From contig JAZLJN010000031.1 in the NCBI GenBank assembly GCA_045617885.1, positions 1 through 64,000 of the forward strand: a stretch of DNA of 64,000 nt, given 5' to 3'. The stretch comes from Liminaster sp045617885 (GTDB lineage Bacteria > Bacteroidota > Bacteroidia > Bacteroidales > UBA3663). The notes beneath the pieces are model-generated. The model saw only the letters and a program-made list of their open reading frames with translations. It was not told where the DNA came from and made no database searches. Each line of letters begins with the position of its first letter. Position 1 is the stretch's first letter. Positions 26,094 through 34,879 of the stretch are shown piece by piece. The position numbers and the translations under genes were made by a program.

Positions 26094-26142
26094 AAAGGCC
26101 CGTCCTGTTCATTGTTCTAAGTGTCAGGACAGGCCTTTTTTT
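26094..26142 (+). terminator. Intrinsic terminator after the ompA gene
   Basis: AAAGGCCCGTCCTG pairs with CAGGACAGGCCTTT (one bulge) and is followed by a run of T. It ends only 7 nt before the start codon of the next gene, and no promoter box is seen between, so readthrough or attenuation must supply that gene. Confidence 0.85.
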
Positions 26143-26149
26143 CGTCAAT

Positions 26150-28081
26150 ATGAAGAAATCTCTATTAACTGCACTTTTAGCCTTTACCGCTATCTCTGTT
26201 TCTTTGGCTGATGATGTTCCATTATCAAGTGGCTACTACCGTGTCAAGAACTATAAAACCAATCGTTTTATCTACGTCTATGACAATACTGGTACTATTA
26301 ATGCAGCGGCAGGTTCTGCTGATGTCGGCGCACTTGAGTTATGGAAGAATCCTGATAAGCCTGTTTCAGATCCTGCCTCCATATTGTATGCGAATTATAT
26401 TGGTGATAATGGTCATGGCGGCTACGCTTACAATGTAGAAGGCCAAGGCACGAGTGTCTATGATATCATCAGTTATTACGTAAGTGTCATCAGAGAGAGT
26501 GGACAGCTTAAGATCTACGCTTCAGTGGGTGGCTTTACCAAGTATCTGGATGATGAGGAATCCAACCCTAACCGTGACAAAGGTGCCATGGGATTCAACC
26601 GCGAAGGTGACTACCGTAAGTGGATAGAGATTCCTCTTGATGCTAACTCTGATAATTATTTCGGCCTCGCTCCAGTCATATCGGCTAATGGTAAGTATTA
26701 TCAGCCATTCTATGCCTCTTTCCCATTCAACTTTGCCTCTGCAGGCATGAAAGCATTCTATGTGAAGGAGTACAACCAGGCAGAGAATATTGCTGTCATT
26801 GCAGAGATCAGTGGTGATGTTCCTGGCGCAATGCCTGTGATTGTTGAGTGCTCTTCTGACCAACCAACAGATAATCGCTTCAACCTGCTCCGTAATAATG
26901 CTACTCCTTTAGCAGATAATCAGCTGAAAGGCGTTTATTTCAATAATGAGCGACGTCCACGTTCAGAGGATGCGCGTACGCAGAACGATCCTGCCACCAT
27001 GCGCGTTCTTACAACGGATGCATCCGGCAAACTGGTTTTCTCTACAAGTGATGCAGAGTACATGCCAGCCAATCAGTCTTATCTTCTTGTTCCAGCAGGT
27101 TCGCCTGAGGTTGTGACCATCATGACCGAGGAGGAATATAATGCTCGAACTGTCCTTATTTCTGCTATTACGCTCAGTTCTACCGAAGCAACGCTGACCG
27201 AAGGAGAGACGATGCAGCTTACCGCTACCGTAACTCCTGCTAATGCCACCAATACTGATCTTGTTTGGTACAGCAGCGATGAGTCTGTTGCCACCGTCAG
27301 TGCGTCTGGCTTGGTTACGGCTGTGGCTTCTGGAACTGCTGTTATTAGCGCTAAGGCAAATGATGGAAGTGGCGTTGAGTCTCTTTGTTCAATCACTGTT
27401 GAGCCGAAGGTTTACCTTGTTGCAACAATTACTTTGAGCAATACAGAGGCAACGCTTCTTGAGGGAGAGACTCTTCAGCTTTCTGCTACTGTATCTCCTG
27501 ACAATGCTACCAATCCTTCGCTTACTTGGACGAGCAGCAATGCCGAGGTGGCTACAGTGGATGAATCTGGTGTAGTTACTGCCGTTGCCGCTGGTGAGGC
27601 AGTTATTACTGTGAAGGCAAACGATGGCAGCGAGGTTCAGGCTACTTGTCAGATTACTGTAGAGAAGTCTGTCGTATTAGTCAATGAGATACTGCTTAAT
27701 GTTACCGAACAGACTTTGATTGTAGGTAATTCTTTGCAGCTTACAGCCACGGTAGCTCCAGCTGATGCTACAGATCCAACCATCTCTTGGTCAACCTCTG
27801 ATTCTCAAGTTGCCATTGTCGATACTGACGGTTTGGTGACCGCTCTTGCTCCAGGCGAAGTTGTGATTACTGCCACCGCCAATGACGCAAGCGGCATTTC
27901 CGCCTCTTGTACACTCACTGTCGAGAATGGTGAAGGCATCTCTGTGATTACTGTTGATTCAAAGGCTGAGGCTGACCTCTATACAGTCACAGGTATCAAG
28001 GTTCGTAAGGCAGGACAGATGCTCAATGGTCTTCCTGCTGGTCTTTACATCCTTGATGGCAAGAAGGTCATTCTCTACTAA
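26150..28081 (+). CDS. Secreted protein with three Big_2 Ig-like domains
   Basis: This 643-aa protein has a signal peptide (MKKSLLTALLAFTAISVSLA). The N-terminal 320 residues are beta-rich with a possible sugar-lectin-like start (YRVKNYKTNRFIYVYD). Three consecutive bacterial Ig-like Big_2 domains of about 85 residues follow, each with the pattern xLTEGETMQLTATVTPANAT, then SSDESVATVS and GLVTAVASGTAVI. The C-terminal 45 residues (LYTVTGIKVRKAG, then LPAGLYILDGKKVILY) resemble the sorting segments of exported Bacteroidales proteins. It is therefore probably cell-surface. It lies directly behind the terminator of the OmpA gene, and the next gene starts 18 nt downstream. Confidence 0.82.
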   Translation: MKKSLLTALLAFTAISVSLADDVPLSSGYYRVKNYKTNRFIYVYDNTGTINAAAGSADVGALELWKNPDKPVSDPASILYANYIGDNGHGGYAYNVEGQGTSVYDIISYYVSVIRESGQLKIYASVGGFTKYLDDEESNPNRDKGAMGFNREGDYRKWIEIPLDANSDNYFGLAPVISANGKYYQPFYASFPFNFASAGMKAFYVKEYNQAENIAVIAEISGDVPGAMPVIVECSSDQPTDNRFNLLRNNATPLADNQLKGVYFNNERRPRSEDARTQNDPATMRVLTTDASGKLVFSTSDAEYMPANQSYLLVPAGSPEVVTIMTEEEYNARTVLISAITLSSTEATLTEGETMQLTATVTPANATNTDLVWYSSDESVATVSASGLVTAVASGTAVISAKANDGSGVESLCSITVEPKVYLVATITLSNTEATLLEGETLQLSATVSPDNATNPSLTWTSSNAEVATVDESGVVTAVAAGEAVITVKANDGSEVQATCQITVEKSVVLVNEILLNVTEQTLIVGNSLQLTATVAPADATDPTISWSTSDSQVAIVDTDGLVTALAPGEVVITATANDASGISASCTLTVENGEGISVITVDSKAEADLYTVTGIKVRKAGQMLNGLPAGLYILDGKKVILY

Positions 28082-28099
28082 CCGATTGTATCGATATTT

Positions 28100-29248
28100 A
28101 TGATCAAACCACTCATAACAACTCTTTCATTCATCACCTGTGCGGCACTTTCAGTGTCAGCACAGGTGATGAACGTCTCTAAATCTATTCATGTAGGTGA
28201 CGGATACTTCAATCATCTTGATGTGTCAGCAAGTATTGGTTCGCCGGGTATCGGCATTGATCTCTCTACTCCGATTGGAGTGTATGTCAATCTGCGCATG
28301 GGTATGACCTATATGCCCCGGATTGAGGTGCCAAGCAGTTTCCGTGTGCAGGTGGGTGATTCGCTTGAGCATAAATATGACATACACGGCAATCGTGTGG
28401 AGACGAAGTTTGACCGCTTGTCCTATCTTCTCAAGAGTTTCGTGGGATATGATGTGGACGATGAGGTTGACATGATGATCAAGCCGACCTATTATAATGC
28501 TCGTCTGCTTGTTGATTTCCTTCCTTTCAGAGATAAGCGTTGGCATTTCACTGCCGGTTTCTATGTAGGTCCTTCGGAGATTGGCAGAGCAAAGAATTCT
28601 GCGGAAGATATGCCCTCCCTGATGGCAGTCAACCTCTATAATATGATGTATGACCGTCTCATGGCAGATAAGCCACTGTTCACATTCGGGGACCAGACGT
28701 TTGATGTTCCACCTGAATTCCGCATCAAGGAGAGCTTCATGTATTATGGCAGAATGGGTGTCCACGTCGGAGATCATCTCAAGGATGGACCAATCCTCTA
28801 TATGAAGGACGCCAAGCCTGAAGATTATGAGGAAGATGGTACACCAATTTACTCATGGGATGATGATGGCAATCCAATCCATGAACCTGTGATTCTGGAT
28901 GCCAACGGTAATCCTAAACTGGCATATTATAAGGGTGATCCCTATATGATGGTGCCTGGAGAAGAGGATGGCATGGTTCGCGTAGTCTCAAAGGTTAACC
29001 GCAAGTTCAAACCATACGTAGGTTTCGGTTATGGCGGCACAATCTCAAAGGATGGCCGTACGGAATTGTCTTTCGATGCTGGTGTGCTCTTCTGGGGTGG
29101 TAAGCCGCATGTCTATACCCATGAGGGGATTGACCTGGTCTATGACGTGGAGAATATCAAGGGCAAAGTGGGCAACTATGTCAGCTTGATTAAGAAATTC
29201 CCCGTCTTCCCCGTACTTGAACTCCGAGTTACCCGCCGAATATTCTAA
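28100..29248 (+). CDS. Outer-membrane beta-barrel protein of unknown function
   Basis: This 382-aa protein has a signal peptide (MIKPLITTLSFITCAALSVSA). Barrel-like amphipathic strands alternate with polar loops, for example VSASIGSPGIGIDLSTPIGVYVNLR-type strands near the N-terminus and FKPYVGFGYGGTISKDGRTELSFDAGVLFWGG-type strands near 305-335. A segment rich in Asp/Glu/Pro (about 230-290) interrupts the strands and would be a long extracellular loop. No named family was recognised. It is 18 nt after the Big_2 gene and its stop abuts the ATG of nadK, so the three genes form a likely transcription unit. Confidence 0.7.
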   Translation: MIKPLITTLSFITCAALSVSAQVMNVSKSIHVGDGYFNHLDVSASIGSPGIGIDLSTPIGVYVNLRMGMTYMPRIEVPSSFRVQVGDSLEHKYDIHGNRVETKFDRLSYLLKSFVGYDVDDEVDMMIKPTYYNARLLVDFLPFRDKRWHFTAGFYVGPSEIGRAKNSAEDMPSLMAVNLYNMMYDRLMADKPLFTFGDQTFDVPPEFRIKESFMYYGRMGVHVGDHLKDGPILYMKDAKPEDYEEDGTPIYSWDDDGNPIHEPVILDANGNPKLAYYKGDPYMMVPGEEDGMVRVVSKVNRKFKPYVGFGYGGTISKDGRTELSFDAGVLFWGGKPHVYTHEGIDLVYDVENIKGKVGNYVSLIKKFPVFPVLELRVTRRIF

Positions 29249-30052
29249 ATGTCTATGAACATTGCATTGTATGGGAATTCCCGTCCCGAGATTTTGCAAC
29301 GCGTGCAACGCTTGCTGCAGCAGTTGCCGAGTGTCACCATTGTTGATGGTGACACTGCTTGTGATATGGCGCTGAGTATCGGCGGTGACGGAACATTCTT
29401 GCGAACGGCAGCCAAAATAGGGCGTAGGGGCATTCCTATTCTCGGAATCAACGCCGGACATCTCGGTTTTCTTGCCGACGTGCCGCTTGACGAGATTGAG
29501 TCGGCACTTCCCTCTATTCTGGGGAGCCTGCAATATGAAGTGGAGTATCGTCGCCTGTTGCGTCTCAACATTCCTGACTGTCATCAGCCTTATCAGCAGT
29601 ATGCATTGAATGAAGTAGCGGTGCTGAAGCGTGATCAGTCGTCTATGGTTTCCGTTTCTGTCTATGTGGACGGTAATCTGCTCAATCAATATGATGCGGA
29701 TGGCTTGGTCATCGCCACGCCTACCGGATCAACGGCTTATGCTATGAGTGCAGGCGGACCTATCCTTGAGCCGCAGTCTCATTGCTGGGTAATTGTCCCC
29801 ATTGCACCTCATACACTCACCACGCGGCCTCTCGTGATTCGTGACAATTGTCAGCTTGACATTCAGGTAGAATCACGTAACAATATCTATCTTGTATCAA
29901 CTGACGGACAGACCGTACACCTTACTACGCAATCTCGACTGCAGCTCTCATTGGCAGATTATGAGATTGGTGTTGTTCGTCGCCCTGACCATACCTTCTT
30001 TGATACTTTGCGTACCAAACTGATGTGGGGCAAAGATGGACGTTATATTTAA
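29249..30052 (+). CDS. nadK: NAD kinase
   Basis: NAD kinase phosphorylates NAD to NADP in the cytosol. The 267-aa protein shows the family motifs: IGGDGTFLRTAAKIG near 47-61, GINAGHLGFL near 67-76, NEVAVLK near 115-121, and TPTGSTAYAMSAGGPI near 158-173. The length is within the range of bacterial enzymes. The first ATG directly follows the stop codon of the barrel gene; a second ATG two codons on (MNIALYGN) may be used instead. The start junction implies translational coupling. Confidence 0.95.
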   Translation: MSMNIALYGNSRPEILQRVQRLLQQLPSVTIVDGDTACDMALSIGGDGTFLRTAAKIGRRGIPILGINAGHLGFLADVPLDEIESALPSILGSLQYEVEYRRLLRLNIPDCHQPYQQYALNEVAVLKRDQSSMVSVSVYVDGNLLNQYDADGLVIATPTGSTAYAMSAGGPILEPQSHCWVIVPIAPHTLTTRPLVIRDNCQLDIQVESRNNIYLVSTDGQTVHLTTQSRLQLSLADYEIGVVRRPDHTFFDTLRTKLMWGKDGRYI

Positions 30053-30076
30053 ATTAATAAATGTGTAGCGAAGCGT

Positions 30077-30676
30077 ATGACTGACGATACCTATACTACC
30101 ATAACCCGAACAAGCGAGGGACTTTACAAGGAGAAGATGAGTAAGTTCCTCAGCTTCGCCGTGCCTTGTCATTCGGCTGCCGAGGCGTTGGATATCGTTA
30201 AGCTCTATCGCAATGAATACTGTGACGCCCGCCATTGCTGCTGGGCTTATATGTTGGGTCCTGAACGTAAGGAATTCCGATCAAATGATGACGGTGAGCC
30301 ATCGGGTACAGCTGGTAAACCTATCTTGGGTCAAATCAATTCATTCGGACTGACTAATCTGGTGGTAATCGTGGTGCGTTACTTCGGCGGAATCAAGTTA
30401 GGCACCAGCGGACTGATTGAGGCTTACCGCATTGCTGCCCAGGAGGCTCTCGCCGTGGCTCCAACAGAAGAACGACTGATAGAGGAGGAGCTGCTCGTAG
30501 CCTTTGAATATCCGCTGATGGGCGAAGTGATGCGAGTGGTCAAAGAGGAGGGCGCTACCGTGCTCGAACAGGATTTCCAGCTCTCTTGCCGTCTGCGCCT
30601 GAGTCTGCGCCGCAGTCAGATGCCCCACATGCGTGAACGATTCGAGAATCTCTACGGCGCAACTCTTAACTTTTAA
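30077..30676 (+). CDS. yigZ: YigZ/IMPACT family protein
   Basis: This 199-aa cytosolic protein has the IMPACT N-terminal domain with the signature DDGEPSGTAGKPIL near 73-86 and VVRYFGGIKLGTSGLIEAYR near 97-116, followed by the C-terminal ferredoxin-like domain. E. coli YigZ is structurally known but its cellular task is not firmly established; roles in translation regulation have been proposed for the family. It is between nadK and the helicase gene with short spacings (24 and 14 nt). Confidence 0.9.
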   Translation: MTDDTYTTITRTSEGLYKEKMSKFLSFAVPCHSAAEALDIVKLYRNEYCDARHCCWAYMLGPERKEFRSNDDGEPSGTAGKPILGQINSFGLTNLVVIVVRYFGGIKLGTSGLIEAYRIAAQEALAVAPTEERLIEEELLVAFEYPLMGEVMRVVKEEGATVLEQDFQLSCRLRLSLRRSQMPHMRERFENLYGATLNF

Positions 30677-30690
30677 CCTTTCACTTTAAA

Positions 30691-33063
30691 GTGCAGGATA
30701 TTTTGCAAGGTCTCAACGCCAGACAGCGCGAAGCTGTTGAAGCCACCGAAGGACGTGTACGCGTCGTGGCAGGAGCGGGGTCCGGAAAGACCCGAGCGCT
30801 CTCATGCCGCTATGCCTATCTGGTCAACGTCCTGGGTATTGATCCTGCCAATATCCTTTGTCTGACATTTACCAACAAGGCAGCTCAGGAGATGCGCCAG
30901 CGTATCAGCAAGCTTGTCAGCAGTGGTGATTATAATGACTTTGTCTGTACTATCCACGGCTTTTGTGTCAAGTTTCTGCGCCAGGAGATTCATCGCCTTG
31001 GCTATCCCAAGTCTTTTACCATCCTTGATGAGGCTGACCAGAAGCAGTTGGCAAAGCAGGTGATGGAGGAACTTGGACTTAATCGTACTGTAGAGACCGT
31101 CGGCCAGTTCCTTGATGCTGCCGCTAATCGTAAGGTGGCAGAGTTTCTTCAGCAGCCTAATTACATTGATACCATGCTCCTGACCGAGGGACTTCAGCTC
31201 TCGCCTCAAGAAGATAGTACCTCTGCCTCACCACAGCGAGAGCTGGACGAACATACTACTGACATCGCCTTCACCCGTTACCTGCAACTGCAGAAGAAGA
31301 CCCTTTCGCTCGACTTCCAGGACCTTATCTTCTTTACCATTCACATCCTCAAACGCTTTCCTGATGCTTGCGAATATTGGCAGCGCCAGATGGAATACAT
31401 CATGCTTGATGAGGCGCAGGACTGTAATAAGTCCGACTGGACCATCGTAGAGACTCTTCAGGGCATACATCATAACCTCTTCATCGTGGGTGATCCGGAC
31501 CAGGCCATTTATGAGTGGCGTGGAGCTCGCCCCAAGATGTTTATCGAATTCAAGTCTGACCGTGACATCGTCCTGGATCAGAATTATCGCTCCACATCGC
31601 CTATTCTCAACGTAGCCAATTCCGTTATCAGCCGTAATCGGAACCGATTGCCCAAAAATCTCTATACGCTCAAAGACGGTGGCACGCAAGCCACCCATTT
31701 CCACGGTCGTAGTGACCAGGAGGAGGCCAAATGGATTGCCGCAAAGATCAAGTCTCTGCTTTCTGCTACGGGGCAATCCTTTGAAAATCCTGTCTCCCTG
31801 TCTGATTTTGCTATTCTCTACCGTGCCAGTTATTTGAGCCGAACCGTTGAGCAGGCATTGATGGATGCCAGCATTGACTACGTAATCTGGGGCGGCGTCC
31901 GTTTCTTTGACCGTGCAGAGATCAAGGATGCATTGAGTTATCTGCGCCTTGTAGATCAGGGTGACGACCTCTCTTTCATGCGCATCTGCAATGTTCCCAG
32001 CCGCAAGGTTGGCAAAGCCTATCTTACCCGCCTCCGTGCCTTTGCTGATCAGGATGGGACTACCCTTTATGAAGCGCTCAAACGTCATATTTCCGCACGA
32101 GAACTCTACAAGGAGTCCATGCTCCACTTTATTGATATGATTGAGGAGTGTCGCCAGTTCGTTGACAAGCGGATGAAACTCCCCGTCTTCCTTGACGAGC
32201 ACGGCACCGTAATCAGTACGCAGCGGCGAGACCATGTCATCAGTGATGTGCTTGATCTGGTGCTCGAAAAGAGCGGCTACAAGCAGCTGGTACGTGAGGA
32301 CGATGATACTGACCGCCTTGAGAATCTCGAAGAACTGCTTCAGTCCGTACATACCTATGAGGAGGCTCATGCACAGGACGATGTGCTCTCCATCGGCGGT
32401 TATCTGCAGGAAATCGCGCTCTATACAAATATGGATCTTGACGCAATCACCTCATCCCAGGCCTCTGCTCCGGGTGGACGCCAGCAGTCCAAGAAACCAC
32501 AGACTCCGAAGGTTCGACTCATGACCATTCATCAGGCTAAAGGTCTGGAGTTCCCCTATGTCTTTGTGACGGGGTTGAGTGAAGGAATCTTCCCGAGCAT
32601 GAAGACGCTTCGCGAGCGGAAAGCCGAGGGTGAGGAGGAGGAACGCCGCCTGATGTATGTAGCTGTGACCCGTGCCGAGCGAGAGCTGTTCCTTACGGAG
32701 AGCGAAGGATTCAATGCCGCTTCACGTCTCAGCAAATATCCCAGCCGTTTCCTGAAGGAGATCAAGCGCAGCCTGTTTGTGACCGAAGGCAATATGGATG
32801 ATACCCTTTGGGATGAAAGTTCCAGATTAGTACATAGCCTTGGGCTGGATTTCTCCGCTCTCTCGGCATCGGAGGCTGATGCACAGACCCCTTCGTCCCA
32901 ATCCACCTCTCAAGGCTTCGCTCCCGGCACCCGTGTGCGTCATGCCGTGCTTGGCGAGTGCGTAGTCAAGGGTTATAACGAGGTCCGGGGCAGCTATGAG
33001 GTGGAGTTCCCAGGTGGAGGCACACGCAATATCCGAGGATCTTTCCTTGAACCGTTAGCATAG
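30691..33063 (+). CDS. UvrD/PcrA-type ATP-dependent DNA helicase
   Basis: This is a superfamily 1A 3'-5' helicase acting in repair and replication restart. The 790-aa protein has Walker A AGAGSGKT at 27-34, LCLTFTNKAAQEMRQR (motif Ia), the Walker B LDEAQD, GDPDQAIYEWRGA (motif III), DQNYRS (motif IV), and VRLMTIHQAKGLEFPYVFV and MYVAVTRAERELFL (motifs V and VI). The C-terminal 45 residues, GTRVRHAVLGECVV and onward, form the small PcrA-type C-terminal domain that interacts with RNA polymerase. The start is GTG at 30691, since no ATG fits. It is the end of the nadK-yigZ run. Confidence 0.93.
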   Translation: MQDILQGLNARQREAVEATEGRVRVVAGAGSGKTRALSCRYAYLVNVLGIDPANILCLTFTNKAAQEMRQRISKLVSSGDYNDFVCTIHGFCVKFLRQEIHRLGYPKSFTILDEADQKQLAKQVMEELGLNRTVETVGQFLDAAANRKVAEFLQQPNYIDTMLLTEGLQLSPQEDSTSASPQRELDEHTTDIAFTRYLQLQKKTLSLDFQDLIFFTIHILKRFPDACEYWQRQMEYIMLDEAQDCNKSDWTIVETLQGIHHNLFIVGDPDQAIYEWRGARPKMFIEFKSDRDIVLDQNYRSTSPILNVANSVISRNRNRLPKNLYTLKDGGTQATHFHGRSDQEEAKWIAAKIKSLLSATGQSFENPVSLSDFAILYRASYLSRTVEQALMDASIDYVIWGGVRFFDRAEIKDALSYLRLVDQGDDLSFMRICNVPSRKVGKAYLTRLRAFADQDGTTLYEALKRHISARELYKESMLHFIDMIEECRQFVDKRMKLPVFLDEHGTVISTQRRDHVISDVLDLVLEKSGYKQLVREDDDTDRLENLEELLQSVHTYEEAHAQDDVLSIGGYLQEIALYTNMDLDAITSSQASAPGGRQQSKKPQTPKVRLMTIHQAKGLEFPYVFVTGLSEGIFPSMKTLRERKAEGEEEERRLMYVAVTRAERELFLTESEGFNAASRLSKYPSRFLKEIKRSLFVTEGNMDDTLWDESSRLVHSLGLDFSALSASEADAQTPSSQSTSQGFAPGTRVRHAVLGECVVKGYNEVRGSYEVEFPGGGTRNIRGSFLEPLA

Positions 33064-33083
33064 AATGACAATTAATAGTATAT

Positions 33084-34703
33084 ATGAAAAAGAATATAAT
33101 CGTCATAGAGCTACTCTCTTTTTTGGCAATAATCATTTTGACAGCCTGTCAGGGCAGTCGAGCTGACTATGTTATAGGTGTGTCTCAGTGTTCGGGCGGA
33201 GACTGGCGTGAAAAGATGAACGACGAGATGCGTCGTGAGGCTATATTCCATCCCGGAATACAATTTAAGTTCTGTAATGCCAATGATGACTATGAGAAGC
33301 AGCAGCGCGACGTAGATAGTCTGATAAATGCCGGTGTCGATTTACTTGTTGTTGCCCCTATTGACTCTGCGCATGGGCGTGTATTGGTTAATAAGGCAAT
33401 GGGTCAGGGCATCCCGGTTATTGTAGCCGACCGCCGGTTGCAAGGCAGTGACTACACGGCTTATGTGGGAGGAGATAACTATGCAGTAGGTTATAGTGCT
33501 GCAGAATATATGATATCACGATTGCCAATGGGTGGAGAGGTGCTTGAAATCCGGGGACATGATGGCTCGTCGCCTGTCGAGATGCGGCACCAGGGATTTG
33601 TTGAAGCTCTGGCTAAACATCCTGAGTTTCGTATCGTTGAGTCAGTAGATGGCTGGTGGCTTCGTGATTCTGCCAAGATACGTATGGAGGATGCCATCCA
33701 TGCATATCCAGAAATTCGTGCCGTCTATTGTCACAATGATTATATGGCTATGGGTGCTATCGAAATGTTCCGCTGGGTACGTCAAAGCCAGCGTGATCAT
33801 GGTGAAGATGTGCCTTCGTGGATTCCGTTGTTTATAGGTGTTGATGCTGTATATGGTGCCAACCATGGTCTGGAGTGGATTGCACGTGGTGACCTTGATG
33901 CTTCTGTGCTCTATCCTACGGGAGGAGATGTCATTGTAGAGACGGCGGTTAATATACTGGAGGGAAAACCATACGAGCGTGATCACGTGCTCAAGACCTC
34001 CGTCATAGATCGTCAGGGTGCCGGACTTCTCAACGATATGGATCTGGCGGTCATCAATGAGGTTGATAAGGTACACTGGTTGCAGAACCGTGAGATTTCC
34101 CTCCTTCATCGCCTTGACGTGGAGCAATGGCTGCTGATTGTTTCAGGTGCATTTATCTTATTTATTATTATAGCCATGTTTCAGATGCGTCGTCACTATC
34201 TGGAGCGCCGGCGTTCAGCCCTGCATCTGGTACGAGCTAATCGACGGTTACGCGATGCTGCGCAGCTTCAGTTGGCCGAGCTGAAACAGCGGATGGACAG
34301 TCCACAGCAATTATCTGCTGTTAGTGCTTCAGTTGATGAGGAAAAGAAAGTTGGGGCGCCTGAGGTAGATCGTGATGCGATTCTTGAGGCTTGTCGCCTC
34401 AATCCATTCATGGAGGAGGTCTATCGCCTTATAGATGATAATTATGCTGATCCGGACTTTGGGGTTGAGATGCTTAGTGTATTGCTCAACATGAGTCGTT
34501 CCCAGCTTTATCGCCGCATCAAGAATCTGACCAGTATGACTCCTTTTGATATGATTCGTGACAAGCGTTTCAGTGTGGCAGAAGAACTGATTGGTCAAGG
34601 ACTTCCTTTGGAGGAAATCGCTCAAAAAGTGGGTTTCGCCTCAGCTCCATATTTCATGAAATGCTTTGAGGAATACAAGCAATTAGCTGAAGCTGGCGAT
34701 TAA
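33084..34703 (+). CDS. Membrane-spanning sugar-sensing AraC regulator (periplasmic binding domain-TM-HTH)
   Basis: This 539-aa protein joins a periplasmic type I sugar-binding domain (about 28-320, with VIGVSQCSGGDWREKM and VVAPIDSAHGRVLVNKA), a transmembrane helix (347-366), a charged linker that may be coiled coil (372-405) and an AraC-type DNA-binding domain (about 440-539, with SRSQLYRRIK and EEIAQKVGFASAPYF). The N-terminus resembles a lipobox (ILTAC, Cys22). The periplasmic domain resembles that of BT1754, the fructose-sensing hybrid two-component system of Bacteroides, but histidine kinase and receiver domains are absent. The last HTH helix ends early, without the usual FG-TP-Y tail. 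It precedes a fructan-type SusCD locus, which it presumably activates. Confidence 0.85.
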   Translation: MKKNIIVIELLSFLAIIILTACQGSRADYVIGVSQCSGGDWREKMNDEMRREAIFHPGIQFKFCNANDDYEKQQRDVDSLINAGVDLLVVAPIDSAHGRVLVNKAMGQGIPVIVADRRLQGSDYTAYVGGDNYAVGYSAAEYMISRLPMGGEVLEIRGHDGSSPVEMRHQGFVEALAKHPEFRIVESVDGWWLRDSAKIRMEDAIHAYPEIRAVYCHNDYMAMGAIEMFRWVRQSQRDHGEDVPSWIPLFIGVDAVYGANHGLEWIARGDLDASVLYPTGGDVIVETAVNILEGKPYERDHVLKTSVIDRQGAGLLNDMDLAVINEVDKVHWLQNREISLLHRLDVEQWLLIVSGAFILFIIIAMFQMRRHYLERRRSALHLVRANRRLRDAAQLQLAELKQRMDSPQQLSAVSASVDEEKKVGAPEVDRDAILEACRLNPFMEEVYRLIDDNYADPDFGVEMLSVLLNMSRSQLYRRIKNLTSMTPFDMIRDKRFSVAEELIGQGLPLEEIAQKVGFASAPYFMKCFEEYKQLAEAGD

Positions 34704-34731
34704 GGAATAGAATTATTGTTGAAAAAAATAG

Positions 34732-34772
34732 AAATAATGTTGCAAACATTGTGTTTGCGACATTATTTTTTG
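34732..34772 (+). terminator. Terminator between regulator and SusC gene
   Basis: AATAATGTTGCAAACA pairs with TGTTTGCGACATTATT around a 4-nt loop, and TTTTT follows. It isolates the regulator transcript from the SusC promoter. Confidence 0.8.
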
Positions 34773-34803
34773 TCTTTGAGACTTTTTTATGGGTGTTGAA
34801 ATC

Positions 34804-34811
34804 TACCTTTG
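34804..34811 (+). promoter_or_regulatory. -7 promoter box of the fructan utilisation operon
   Basis: TACCTTTG fits TAnnTTTG and lies about 70 nt before the SusC start. The upstream TTTG is at about 25 nt, longer than optimal, which fits a promoter needing an activator. Confidence 0.55.
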
Positions 34812-34879
34812 CGCCACTATTTGAGAAAATGTGGCTTACCAGAGAAAGACAATAACAACATAAATAAACACAACAAGAC

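Noticed and set aside
31228..32370. Long open frame of 380 codons opposite the helicase gene
   Set aside because: It is fully antisense to conserved helicase motifs and has no recognisable protein features; it is a shadow of codon usage.
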